Below are positions 9,301 through 17,863 of a DNA stretch of 64,000 nt, piece by piece (within the stretch, counting starts at the first letter, position 1; the number at the start of each line of letters is the position of its first letter). Both the position numbers and the translations under genes were made by a program. The stretch covers positions 372,001 to 436,000 of the forward strand of contig JAHJUE010000022.1 in NCBI GenBank assembly GCA_018829205.1, written 5' to 3'. The notes under the pieces were generated by a model. That model was not told the origin of the DNA. It was given only the letters and a program-made list of their open reading frames with translations, and did no database searches. This DNA is from Bacteroidota bacterium (GTDB lineage Bacteria > Bacteroidota > Ignavibacteria > Ignavibacteriales > Melioribacteraceae).

Positions 9301-11683
9301 CGAAATTTGACGGCGGATTTACTGTTTTATAAAAATGTTCGTATTGTCCGCCGACAGGTTTAACCGCAAGATAATTATCAATTACAAATTGATTCGATTC
9401 CCTCAATAAATTTATTTCCGAAGGAGACGCCGCATCACCGCTAGAAAAGAACAAATATTTTTTATTCCAATCGTCAAAATCTTGTGAAATATAATCCCGA
9501 TGTTTTTCAAAATAACGATCTAACTGTTCATTGCTAGTAACAGGAAGACGTCCGATATTCATTTGAGGAATATACGCTCCGGTCGTATCCCAAACTACGA
9601 ACCAATTATCACTTACCGGAACGCCGAAGGAAGGCACATAATTAATTACGCGTTCTTTTACGGAAGTTAAATTTTTATATTTGTTCCCGTAATAATCGTA
9701 AGTTGCTCCTCCAATAAGAACAACATATTCCGGTTTTGGATCACGCCAGTAATCATGTGTCGAAATTAAAAAATCTTTTACGGCTTCGGGATTAAAAAAC
9801 CCGAATGAATATTCATCGTATATATCGTCGATATCAACAACAGCCGTTGAAAGATTATAACCGTTTCCAACAAACCCGGCGTATTCATTTACTTTTGATA
9901 AAAACTTTTTATGTGTAACCGCGATATAATCGGCTTGATTATCAGAGTTTCTTAAATTTTTAAATATCTTCGTATAATAGATTTTAGGAGATCCTATTAA
10001 ATTCTCATCCGCCAAAATAAATTTGTCATTTGCGTCCAACGTATCGCCAAATACTATAGTCCCATGCTCCGACTCAGTAAAATATTTTTTATAAACATTT
10101 CCTTTCTTCCATAAAACCAATTGTGTGTCCGATAGATTTGTAATTTTAACATTCATTCCTTTCGACTGCGTTAGAAAAGAAAATTGAAAAGCCAAAGAAT
10201 CGTTTTCGGCTTTTAAGTATCTAGGGTATTCAATTTCATACCAATCAAAAATACAAGCGTTGATTGAAGCGTTTGTGGGGATTGAGTTAACTTTTAGTGT
10301 ATTCGCGCCGTCCAGCAACAAACTTGAATTTAATTTATTTTCAATAACGACTTGTTCATATTTATCAATATAGATTGAATTACTCCATTGATCCGTAGAA
10401 TTAAGGCCCAGCGTAATCAGATGAGCGTTAGTACTGATATTTGAAGCAAAGTCCTGAAGTTTAACAAACATTTTAAATTGTTTGTCCGGGTAAATATCGG
10501 TCGCGGTAAAATTGCAATTTCTAATACCTACACCCAAATTTCCTTCATGCCATGTTTTATTTTCAGTCCAATCCGGCATTTCTCTGCGCACGGAACTGGA
10601 CATAGAGAAATCAAACCAGGTATTAGTTTCATAATGTTCAATTTGAGAATAGTATTCTAATGTATCTGGATAAGCTGGCACGGATTTATCCGCGGTTACG
10701 ACACGCTGTCCTAATTCCGCCCCCCATGTAAGCCAGTAAATTGTTGTATCGGTATATCTCCCTAGGTATTCATTATAAGGTTCGTTATAATTGCTAATTT
10801 CCCGGTGAATCCCGCCCATATTTCTTAACCCAAAAAATTCTATATAATCAGACTCATCAAACATAAAATCATTTTCGCCGTAAACAAAAATCGGAATTTC
10901 ATTCCCCTTTAAGTACAGTTTAAAAGTTTTTGGATTTATTGCCGCGGTTAATATCCCCAAAGATTCAATATCATTTTTATATAGCCTGTATATTCCGTCC
11001 TTGGCTGTTCCTAGTTTAATGTATGCGGCTGAATAATCGATCCATGAATCATTTTTAGATCTTATATTTTCATTTTTTATTAATTGGCTTGATGCAAATT
11101 CCTTATCCAGAATTATATTGTTAATTTCTCCGGATGAAACAGGTACTTGGTTATCTATACCGGAGTTAAACATAATATCAAGTTTTATAATTTCTACAAA
11201 GGTAATTCCGGATTTTTCATTTAAATGAAAGGGGTTTATTTTTAAGTGCAGACAATAATTGTTATCAATCCTAAGTTTCCCTTTTTCCTCTACTAATATT
11301 TTTGAAGAGTATTTAGGGATAACGCTTTCTTCATAAATAATTTTACCGTTTATTGTATTTACAATCGGATTAAATTCAGGAACCGCGTTTATTATTTTTT
11401 GAGATATTACTTCATAAGATATTTTAGGATTAGAGTTTTGAGGTATCGCCAGGAATATATCATAACCAGGTAATTTCGCTTCATTAGGATTAGATTCGTT
11501 CATATAATCCGGGAAGATTATTTTTTCCGAATTATCTTTTTTTACAATGTGATAATTTGTATTTAACTTCAGCTTATAACTAATTGAATTTCGTAAATAT
11601 TTTTTATCAATTATTTTTACCTGAGCGCTGGCTGCCATTCCCGTTAAATAAAATATAAAGGCGATTTTTAGAAATGATTTCAT
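6395..11683 (-). CDS. porU: Type IX secretion sortase PorU-like, gingipain (C25) family, very large
   Basis: The protein has 1762 residues with a signal peptide (MKSFLKIAFIFYLTGMAASAQ). The C25 cysteine protease domain lies at about 600-950. The catalytic pair is visible as GHSG with His818 and FGCSTA with Cys849, spaced as in gingipains. Ahead of it are Asn/Tyr-rich domains usual for PorU (for example GGIHREISNYNEPYNEYLG). Behind it come CARDB/Ig-like repeats (about 980-1090 and 1430-1570) and a C-terminal T9SS sorting domain (FNYPNPFSNDTYF ... GSGVYIYKAII ... KLAIVR). PorU removes the sorting domain from T9SS cargo at the cell surface and attaches the cargo to A-LPS. Bacteroidota PorU is usually nearer 1100-1300 residues. 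A secreted C25 protease that is merely T9SS cargo is the alternative. No other T9SS machinery gene is in the window. Confidence 0.8.
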   Translation of the reverse strand: MKSFLKIAFIFYLTGMAASAQVKIIDKKYLRNSISYKLKLNTNYHIVKKDNSEKIIFPDYMNESNPNEAKLPGYDIFLAIPQNSNPKISYEVISQKIINAVPEFNPIVNTINGKIIYEESVIPKYSSKILVEEKGKLRIDNNYCLHLKINPFHLNEKSGITFVEIIKLDIMFNSGIDNQVPVSSGEINNIILDKEFASSQLIKNENIRSKNDSWIDYSAAYIKLGTAKDGIYRLYKNDIESLGILTAAINPKTFKLYLKGNEIPIFVYGENDFMFDESDYIEFFGLRNMGGIHREISNYNEPYNEYLGRYTDTTIYWLTWGAELGQRVVTADKSVPAYPDTLEYYSQIEHYETNTWFDFSMSSSVRREMPDWTENKTWHEGNLGVGIRNCNFTATDIYPDKQFKMFVKLQDFASNISTNAHLITLGLNSTDQWSNSIYIDKYEQVVIENKLNSSLLLDGANTLKVNSIPTNASINACIFDWYEIEYPRYLKAENDSLAFQFSFLTQSKGMNVKITNLSDTQLVLWKKGNVYKKYFTESEHGTIVFGDTLDANDKFILADENLIGSPKIYYTKIFKNLRNSDNQADYIAVTHKKFLSKVNEYAGFVGNGYNLSTAVVDIDDIYDEYSFGFFNPEAVKDFLISTHDYWRDPKPEYVVLIGGATYDYYGNKYKNLTSVKERVINYVPSFGVPVSDNWFVVWDTTGAYIPQMNIGRLPVTSNEQLDRYFEKHRDYISQDFDDWNKKYLFFSSGDAASPSEINLLRESNQFVIDNYLAVKPVGGQYEHFYKTVNPPSNFGPYSKDYFQKAIDNGAVFISYLGHSGTQIWDNSITSPAQLKNNRNRYPIISDFGCSTAKFAESDITSFSELFVLAEEGQAIAYIGNSSLGFVSSSVLSPKLFYKKILGDNIFNISEAHKEAKLEMISQFGSSDVYKVFALTNTLIGDPVITLPIPQKPNFVLNNGLSVSTQTLTDLSDSVKLSIRIRNLGYVPDDSLDLLITHSYKNISETYSLKAVIPNFEDSININLPVKDKAGRHLIKVQLDSKSKYDEISEDDNYEQIEFNVASSSIRPLIQYKYANGILNRLRLLNSTAVPNAEIIEIEISDDDKFLNKEIYEIPFDTVFTTIELNNTLTGKRYWGRTRIKGSNDYSPSFSFVKEKNKFFMNDSISNLGTSSSNLTFSNNQWSIDSTFVLFELFSAGFEDGQAAIISRNGINYVPTPTVGHHISLFNADPPYSFIEYKYFNTFAGGDNITAYINFLDTLSGNRLVAIAVSDEGSLSNVELINLIKSFGSKLIDEVGFRSSWAFIGRKGALTGTMPEAVSKAGDGPVSINTTFSFLADSGSFITQELGYAGRWKELVAGQELLSNSNISFFPIGIKSDGSADTLKELLIINSSADLSEIDSKIYPKLKILALFNSNKNNESPVLNSFGVEYDMPPELAVNYQVVSLLSDSVNSGENAELKFDVYNAGESPADSFYIKVYLVNENNKSSFNVLEQFVASIDSASKKSFNIDYNTTNLSGHYKFNINADAGNKIIELYKDNNFYSIPFYVKPDTNKPSLILTIDGNDIFDGEYIRPNPLIKIELNDNSVLPITDTSSVKLFLDNTPVYYSGNNNISYSISNTNPKYTVEFKPELNDGEHTIEVFAEDASGNLAEQNGLSKSFIVSTQVKLLNLFNYPNPFSNDTYFTFTLTQIPDEFRIKIYTIAGRLVKEIRKNRIELNNDFNKIYWDGRDEDGDLLGSGVYIYKAIIEANGISQDITQKLAIVR

Positions 11684-11744
11684 AAATTCCCAAATACTTT
11701 AATTTTTAGAAGATTAGCACAACACAAAAAGTAGTTAAATTGAA

Positions 11745-12509
11745 ATGAGTAAAATTAATATACTAAAAATTAATATTTGTAATACCCGATTTGAAAAACT
11801 TCTTAAGGAAATCGAAGATTCTATTCACAACAATTTAAAAATAAGCATACTGTACTTAAACGCTTACGGAGTAAATTTGACAAGAAATAATATTCAATTA
11901 GTAACTTCATTAAACTCTGCCGATATTGTTCATATTGATGGAATAGGAATTTGGTTAGCGTTAAAATTTCTTTTTAAAGTAAGAATCCCGCGCTTTAACT
12001 GGACCGATTACGCCTATAAATTCCTAAGTATTTGCGAAAGAAATCAATGGACAATATTTTTTCTAGGCTCAACAGACAAGACATTAGAGAAAGCCAGAAA
12101 TAATTTATTCAGCCAGTTCCCAAATTTAATATTAGCCGGGACAATGAACGGTTATTCGGATTTATCCGATAGTAAAGTAATTGATAAAATAAATAAAGTC
12201 AGCCCCCAAATATTATGGGTAGGATTAGGTACCCCGAAACAGGAAATTTGGATACAAAAAAATAAAGACAAACTTAACTGCCGGGTTATACAATCCGTAG
12301 GAGATGTTTTCAGCTTATTTGCACGTGAAAGAATCAGAGGACCTGTGTATTTACGGAAGCTGGGATTTGAATGGCTGTTCAGATTAACTCAAAATCCGGG
12401 GAGATTTTGGCGTAGGTATCTATTAGGGATTCCGAAATTTATATTTTTAGTTTTATGCGAAAAGATAAAATTAATTCTGAGGATTAAATCTTCCAAGATT
12501 TCTCAATAG
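11745..12509 (+). CDS. WecG/TagA/CpsF-family glycosyltransferase
   Basis: The protein has 254 residues, the normal length of GT26 (WecG/TagA/CpsF) transferases. The family signatures are DGIGIW at about 65-70, WVGLGTPKQEIWI at 158-170, and the C-terminal RLTQNPGRFWRRYL. The family adds N-acetylmannosaminuronic acid, N-acetylmannosamine or glucose to undecaprenyl-linked intermediates on the cytoplasmic face during surface polysaccharide synthesis. It is transcribed divergently from the PorU-like gene (61 bases apart) and followed by a GT2 gene on the same strand, so it belongs to the polysaccharide locus. The sugar specificity cannot be assigned. Confidence 0.9.
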   Translation: MSKINILKINICNTRFEKLLKEIEDSIHNNLKISILYLNAYGVNLTRNNIQLVTSLNSADIVHIDGIGIWLALKFLFKVRIPRFNWTDYAYKFLSICERNQWTIFFLGSTDKTLEKARNNLFSQFPNLILAGTMNGYSDLSDSKVIDKINKVSPQILWVGLGTPKQEIWIQKNKDKLNCRVIQSVGDVFSLFARERIRGPVYLRKLGFEWLFRLTQNPGRFWRRYLLGIPKFIFLVLCEKIKLILRIKSSKISQ

Positions 12510-12586
12510 TAATTTTCTTCATATACAAAAATGGAAATATTATTAATGAATAATGAATTTAGTTTAACAATAATTTATTATAAACA

Positions 12587-13477
12587 ATGACAAATGAAAA
12601 AATGTTAACCGTAATTATGCCTGTTTACAACGGATGTTTGTATGTTAAACAGACGGTTGATTCAATTCTAAATCAGAGGTTTGATAATTTTTTGTTTCTG
12701 ATAATTGATGACGGTTCAACGGACGATACGATTAATATACTTTCGGAAATAAAGGACGGACGTATAAAGATTATAAGGCGCGAACATTCGGGAATTATTG
12801 ATTCATTTAATTACGCTCTATCAATTTCTGATACAAAGTATCTCGCGCGGATTGACGCGGATGATATATATTATGAAAATAAATTTCAGAAACAAATCGA
12901 TTTACTGGAAAACAATGAGGAGATTATACTTGTCGGCACTGACGCGCATTATATGTCGGCTAAAGGAATTGTTTCAAAAATCAGAGCCGGGGTGCCTGAA
13001 AAACATAACGATATAGTGAATAATTTAATTAAAAGAAAAAGAGGATTAATTCAATCTACCTTTATAGCAAGAAGTGAAATATTAAAATATATCGGAGGAT
13101 ATAGAAAAGGTATTTACCCTGAAGATTATGATTTGTTTTTCAGATTGAGCAAATATGGAAAGCTGTGTAATATTACAGAACCCTTGGCTGCGATTAGAAT
13201 TCATAAAAGTTTTTCGCATAAAAACCTGAGCATGTTAATTAATAATCACGACAGATTAATTTCCGAGTACAATTTAATTAATAATAACAAATCAAAACTA
13301 ATTCCTCTAAAATACAGGGCTTCTTATTTAAGCATTTATCTCAATAGAATCGGACTATATTATTTTCTGAACGTAAGTAGAATATTATCAATCCCGATTT
13401 TCCTGCTTAGTCTAATTTTTTCGCCGATAAACTCTTCAAAAGTTATACTGAATAAAATTTCGGGGTCGCTTAAATAG
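12587..13477 (+). CDS. Family 2 glycosyltransferase
   Basis: The protein has 296 residues. The GT-A fold starts at MPVYNG (11-16), with the nucleotide-binding DDGST at 41-45 and the metal-binding RIDADD around 90. The later PEDYDLFFRLSKYG is the acceptor/catalytic-base segment usual in GT2. The C-terminal hydrophobic stretch (IPIFLLSLIFSPI) may associate with the membrane. It transfers an unknown sugar in surface polysaccharide or lipid-linked oligosaccharide synthesis. It lies 77 bases after the WecG-type gene and converges with the GT9 gene. Confidence 0.88.
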   Translation: MTNEKMLTVIMPVYNGCLYVKQTVDSILNQRFDNFLFLIIDDGSTDDTINILSEIKDGRIKIIRREHSGIIDSFNYALSISDTKYLARIDADDIYYENKFQKQIDLLENNEEIILVGTDAHYMSAKGIVSKIRAGVPEKHNDIVNNLIKRKRGLIQSTFIARSEILKYIGGYRKGIYPEDYDLFFRLSKYGKLCNITEPLAAIRIHKSFSHKNLSMLINNHDRLISEYNLINNNKSKLIPLKYRASYLSIYLNRIGLYYFLNVSRILSIPIFLLSLIFSPINSSKVILNKISGSLK

Positions 13478-13510
13478 GAAAATAAATAAGCGCCCTAAAC
13501 TTTTACCGCA

Positions 13511-14608
13511 TCAGTTTAACATTTCATATACTGCATTTATTACTTTTTCCGGTTTGATTTCCGTTAAGCAGAACATCTCGCTTTTTGAGCATTGCCAATG
13601 ACATAAGAAACAATCCATTTGATGATAGAGATATCTTACATTTTCAGATTCTTTATAAGGGAAAAACCTCCCGTGTTCGCCTCCGCCGATAATAGCAATT
13701 AATGGAACATTCATTTTTAAAGCGATATGAGTTAACCCGGAATCCAGTCCAATAAAAAGACCGGCCGTTTTAATTACTAAAGGTATTTCACATAATTTAA
13801 GTGAACCCGCATAAATAGTTATATCTTTATTATCGGTTAGACCCGACAATTTTTTCCCTTGATCCTTGGAACCAAGTAATACAATTTTATATTTTTCGCT
13901 TAATATGCTGATTAAATTTTTAAAATATTCAAATGACCAATCTCTGTTCGACAATAACGAAAACGGAGCGATTACAATTGATTTTGGATCCGGTATTAAT
14001 TTTATATTATTCTCATTAAACGTTACGGAGTTATTAAATTTTATAAGCGCATTTTCATTATCAGATAAATGTTTAATCAACCTTATATGTTTTTCATATT
14101 CATTAATAATATCGGCGCCGATAATCGACGTATACATTTTATCAAAATAATTGGCAAGATATTCCCCCAGGTAAAACCGGTAGGAATTAAGAGTAAATGT
14201 TTTTACCCCGCAGGTTAAAAATGTTAATTCTTCATTAAGTATTCCTCTAGCGGCACTTAAATGTATTACTGTATGGAAGCCTTCTGTTCTTAACATCTTT
14301 AACAATTTTATTTTATATATTATGGAAAATCTGTATCGTTTGTGAGTGTATCCGATAAATTCCGCTTCCCCTTTATAATTTTCGAACAATTCCAAATATT
14401 CATCTTTAATTAGAAATCTAATCTTCTTATAATTATTAAAGAGTTCTATATTCTCCAATAATACGGATGATACAACCAAGTCCCCAATTTCACCAGTATT
14501 AATAAACAACAGTGAGTTTTCATTTTTTTTATAAATAGGAAGAACTCTTTTAAGCAGAAGAAATAATAAGAATTCACAATAATTTTTTATGTGGTTTTTT
14601 ACTTTCAA
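13511..14608 (-). CDS. Family 9 glycosyltransferase (heptosyltransferase-like)
   Basis: The protein has 365 residues with the two Rossmann halves of GT9 (ADP-heptose:LPS heptosyltransferase family). The N-terminal half has LLFINTGEIGDLVVSSVLL. The C-terminal half has VIAPFSLLSNRDWSFEYFKNLI and the donor-binding GLDSGLTHIALKMNVPLIAIIGG, which is the classic D-S-G-x-x-H element. The cysteine-rich end (QMDCFLCHWQCSKSEMFCL) is common in this subgroup. Members build LPS core or O-antigen. It is the last gene of a minus-strand run with glf and wzx and follows the GT2 gene by one base. Confidence 0.87.
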   Translation of the reverse strand: MKVKNHIKNYCEFLLFLLLKRVLPIYKKNENSLLFINTGEIGDLVVSSVLLENIELFNNYKKIRFLIKDEYLELFENYKGEAEFIGYTHKRYRFSIIYKIKLLKMLRTEGFHTVIHLSAARGILNEELTFLTCGVKTFTLNSYRFYLGEYLANYFDKMYTSIIGADIINEYEKHIRLIKHLSDNENALIKFNNSVTFNENNIKLIPDPKSIVIAPFSLLSNRDWSFEYFKNLISILSEKYKIVLLGSKDQGKKLSGLTDNKDITIYAGSLKLCEIPLVIKTAGLFIGLDSGLTHIALKMNVPLIAIIGGGEHGRFFPYKESENVRYLYHQMDCFLCHWQCSKSEMFCLTEIKPEKVINAVYEMLN

Positions 14609-14609
14609 T

Positions 14610-15512
14610 TTAACCTAATGAGTTATTACCGGTTTTTAATTCCTTTATAAAAGCCGGCGCCTTGCTAATTGAATAAATATATTGAATGAAAAAGGATATG
14701 TTTTTTTGAATAATTAGTATGCCGATTAAATCGTAAAAATAAGTTTTCAGCAATCTTCGGAATGTAAATTCTTCGTAAAAATACCAGATCGCGCTTATAT
14801 TTCTCGGGAAATATTTTACACCTAATAAATTAAAATGATTTATTCTATAAAAGAATTTCCACTTCCCAAAATAAATATGACGCTGCGGAGGATGTTTAAC
14901 AACGGAAGCAGTCACTGTAAATATTGCGGTGTTTGATTTTTTGATTCTGAGAAAGTATTCGTAATCATCACCGTAAATAAAAAATTTGGGATTAGGCAAG
15001 CCTACATTTTCTATTACATTTTTATGGATTAAAGTGCCGTTAAAAAGATTCGCGGTATTTATAAGATTAATGTTTTTAATTTCATCGAAATATTTGTAAA
15101 ATTTTTTATTCACGGCATCATTTAATCCAAATGTTAAATTTTTCGGATTAGTTTTATCAACTACAACGGAATTTAGAAGAACGTTTGTTTTATATTCGGT
15201 ACAAAACAATTTTTCCAATGCGTCCGTTTCCGGCAGACAGTCGTCATCCATGCACCAGATCCAATTATAACCTTTATTATAAGCCGAATTAATTCCGTTA
15301 AAAAATCCGCCGGCTCCCCCTAAATTTTCCTGATGTAAAGCGGAAATATCATTCTGCAGGGCCAGCCATTCCTTTGTCCCGTCATTGCTATTATTATTAA
15401 CAACAATTATCCCGTCCAAATTTTTTGTTTGTTTTCTTAATGAATCGATACATTCTTTTAACAACTTTATCCTGTTATAAGTGACAACAACCGCGCAAAT
15501 ATTATTTTTCAT
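14610..15512 (-). CDS. Family 2 glycosyltransferase, probably galactofuranosyl- or rhamnosyltransferase
   Basis: The protein has 300 residues. The start AVVVTYNRIKLLKECIDSL and the sequence QENLGGAGGFFNGI, followed by WCMDDDCLPE (metal-binding DDD at 89-91), are characteristic of GlfT2/rhamnosyltransferase-like GT2 enzymes. The start codon overlaps the stop of UDP-galactopyranose mutase by four bases (ATGA type). The tight coupling to glf suggests that the donor is UDP-galactofuranose; that is inference from context. It is cytoplasmic or membrane-associated and acts in surface polysaccharide synthesis. Confidence 0.87.
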   Translation of the reverse strand: MKNNICAVVVTYNRIKLLKECIDSLRKQTKNLDGIIVVNNNSNDGTKEWLALQNDISALHQENLGGAGGFFNGINSAYNKGYNWIWCMDDDCLPETDALEKLFCTEYKTNVLLNSVVVDKTNPKNLTFGLNDAVNKKFYKYFDEIKNINLINTANLFNGTLIHKNVIENVGLPNPKFFIYGDDYEYFLRIKKSNTAIFTVTASVVKHPPQRHIYFGKWKFFYRINHFNLLGVKYFPRNISAIWYFYEEFTFRRLLKTYFYDLIGILIIQKNISFFIQYIYSISKAPAFIKELKTGNNSLG

Positions 15513-16612
15513 TTATCTCTTAATTCCTCAAAGAATAATAAACATTTTGCCACAACCTGATCCATATTGTAATACTGATATTCGGCTAGTCGTCCTACAA
15601 AATATACGTTTTTAGTTTTTTCGGCTTCTCTAAAATACTTGCCGTAAAGTAATTTGTTTTTAGAGTTAGGAACGGGATAATAAGGCTCGCCGTTTAATTG
15701 AGCGAACTCTTTCGAGATTACGGTTTTACCGCCGAATGATTGAGCGGTAAGTTTTTTGTACTCCGTAAGTCTTGTAAAAGGAATATTTTTTTCCACATAA
15801 TTTACAACCGCTGTTTCCTGATAACTTTCCATATCATGTTTCTCAAATTCAAATCTTATAGACCGATAAGGAAGTTTCCCGAATTTATAATCGAAGTAAT
15901 AATCTATGGGCCCGGTGAATATCATTTTATCAAATTTTATTTTGTCTAACATAGTTTTGTAATCCGTATTTAATTGGATATAAATATTTTTATGCGCGAG
16001 TATTTTTTCAAACATTTTTGTATATCCTTCTTTCGGCATAAATTGATATTTATCGGTAAAATATCTCGAGTCATCATTTGTTCTTATTGGTATTCTGCCG
16101 CAGACTGCGGGTGATAATTCATCCGGGTATAGATTCCACTGTTTTTTCGTATAATGCTTAAAAAACTTCTCATAAAGATCATGCCCGATTTTATTAACAA
16201 TTATGTCTTCGCTGTTGGAAATAGGATGCCGTTTTTCTTTTACGGAATTGTAAAACTCTTCAGTTTCTTTTTCGGTTGAAAAGTTTTTATTGTACAATTT
16301 ATTGATTGTAATTCTATTAATCGGAATAGGGTATAACTTATCATTTATTTTTGCCGAGACCTTATGCTCGTAAAAACGCCATTCCGTAAAACGGGATAGA
16401 TATTCAAATACTTTTTTGCTGTTGGTATGGAATATATGCGGACCGTATTTATGAATCAATATTCCATGTTCGTCGAATTCATCGTAGGCGTTGCCGCCTA
16501 TATGATTTCTTTTATCAACTAGCAAAACTTTTTTATTAAGCATTCCAGCTATTCTTTCGGCCATAACGGAGCCGGCGAAACCGGCGCCGACAATCAGGTA
16601 ATCATATTTCAT
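15509..16612 (-). CDS. glf: UDP-galactopyranose mutase
   Basis: The protein has 367 residues, typical for Glf. The FAD-binding motif VGAGFAGSVMAER begins at residue 8, followed by LVDKRNHIGGNAYDEF, the substrate loop YGPHIFHTNSKKVFEYLSRFT, and the C-terminal FVGRLAEYQYYNMDQVV. All are diagnostic of the flavoenzyme that converts UDP-galactopyranose to UDP-galactofuranose. It overlaps the flippase gene upstream and the GT2 gene downstream, so all are translated from one message. The locus therefore probably makes a galactofuranose-containing surface glycan. Confidence 0.96.
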   Translation of the reverse strand: MKYDYLIVGAGFAGSVMAERIAGMLNKKVLLVDKRNHIGGNAYDEFDEHGILIHKYGPHIFHTNSKKVFEYLSRFTEWRFYEHKVSAKINDKLYPIPINRITINKLYNKNFSTEKETEEFYNSVKEKRHPISNSEDIIVNKIGHDLYEKFFKHYTKKQWNLYPDELSPAVCGRIPIRTNDDSRYFTDKYQFMPKEGYTKMFEKILAHKNIYIQLNTDYKTMLDKIKFDKMIFTGPIDYYFDYKFGKLPYRSIRFEFEKHDMESYQETAVVNYVEKNIPFTRLTEYKKLTAQSFGGKTVISKEFAQLNGEPYYPVPNSKNKLLYGKYFREAEKTKNVYFVGRLAEYQYYNMDQVVAKCLLFFEELRDK

Positions 16613-17852
16613 ACAGCAGCTTTCTTTTAGTAACTAATATACCCATTGTGATAGTTACAAATAACTCCGCAAGCAACATTGACAGTGCCGCGCCTTGTTC
16701 ACGCAAGGGCGGCACAAGCAAAAACATTAGTATCATGTTTAAAAATGCGGCTGCCGAAATTATTCTGTTAAATTCTTTCGCGAGTCCCGTATTAAGCATC
16801 AATTGGATACCGAATACATTGCTAATTACAATTATAAACGGAATGAATGCCAGTATTCTCATAACATTAATAGAATTTAGGTATTGATCCCCTAAAACAA
16901 AAAGAATTATTTCTGCTGGATATATAAAAAATATAAACCCCGATAATACGGAGATAATTGAAGCAATCATTAAATATTTTTTAAGAGATTTAATACCGGC
17001 TCTCCTATTGTTTAAAAGCAATTCTGAAAAATGAGGAAATACGGCCGTGCCCATATTTAAAAATATTCCCGATACTGCTTCCTTGATTTTATTAGCGCCT
17101 GTATAATAACCTACTGACAAACCTCCGGATAACAGACCTAAAATAAATACATTAGAAGAAGTATAAATATTTATTGAGATTTGCGACAAGAAAATATGGT
17201 ATCCTTTTTTTAATTGTCTTAAAAAATGATATTTCGAAGGTAAAACGAATTTAATATTAAAATAATTTTTCGCGGTAATGTATAAAATTAAACCGGAAAT
17301 AAATTGATAAGAACTTATAATCAAGACGTATTCAAATAGATTATCACCGGAAGTAACAAAAACAAAAATCGCCGCTGTTGAAATTATTCTTAACGGAATT
17401 GTAACACGGTATAGGAAGTGCATTTTTTCAATGCCCTGAAAAAACCAGTACGGATAAAATACGCTGCCCGCGGCAAAAAGAAAGGCTGTTAAAAAGATTG
17501 GCAAATTTCCGCTGAATGTCTGAAAATTTAAGATAATTAATAAAAACACAGCAAATGAAATCATACAAAGAATTGATTTTATTATAACTGTTGAATTAAA
17601 AATATTTTCCAGCTGTTTAATATTGTTTTTAAAAACAGCTATTTCCCTGGTAGCGCTAAATCTAAACCCGTATTCCGTAAACGCGGTAAAATAGGTAATA
17701 AAAGCAAAGGCAAAATTAGCCGTTCCGAAGTTTTCTACTCCCAATACTCTTACAAGATAAGGGAAAGTAATTAACGGGAAGATATAATCGGATATTTGCA
17801 GTATTGTAAGAGAGGAAAAATTTTTAATAAGTTTAAGATTATTCTTAATCAC
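16602..17852 (-). CDS. Polysaccharide flippase (Wzx/RfbX type)
   Basis: The protein has 416 residues and is almost wholly hydrophobic, with about 12 membrane segments. The N-terminal FSSLTILQISDYIFPLITFPYLVRVLGVENFGTANFAFAF region is the signature of the MOP-superfamily polysaccharide transporters (PST/Wzx). The protein moves undecaprenyl-diphosphate-linked oligosaccharide across the inner membrane. It overlaps glf by 11 bases and follows the EnvC-like gene by 11 bases. No wzy polymerase is recognisable nearby. The ORF is complete and the family is clear. Confidence 0.9.
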   Translation of the reverse strand: MIKNNLKLIKNFSSLTILQISDYIFPLITFPYLVRVLGVENFGTANFAFAFITYFTAFTEYGFRFSATREIAVFKNNIKQLENIFNSTVIIKSILCMISFAVFLLIILNFQTFSGNLPIFLTAFLFAAGSVFYPYWFFQGIEKMHFLYRVTIPLRIISTAAIFVFVTSGDNLFEYVLIISSYQFISGLILYITAKNYFNIKFVLPSKYHFLRQLKKGYHIFLSQISINIYTSSNVFILGLLSGGLSVGYYTGANKIKEAVSGIFLNMGTAVFPHFSELLLNNRRAGIKSLKKYLMIASIISVLSGFIFFIYPAEIILFVLGDQYLNSINVMRILAFIPFIIVISNVFGIQLMLNTGLAKEFNRIISAAAFLNMILMFLLVPPLREQGAALSMLLAELFVTITMGILVTKRKLLYEI

Positions 17853-17863
17853 TTAATCTCGAT

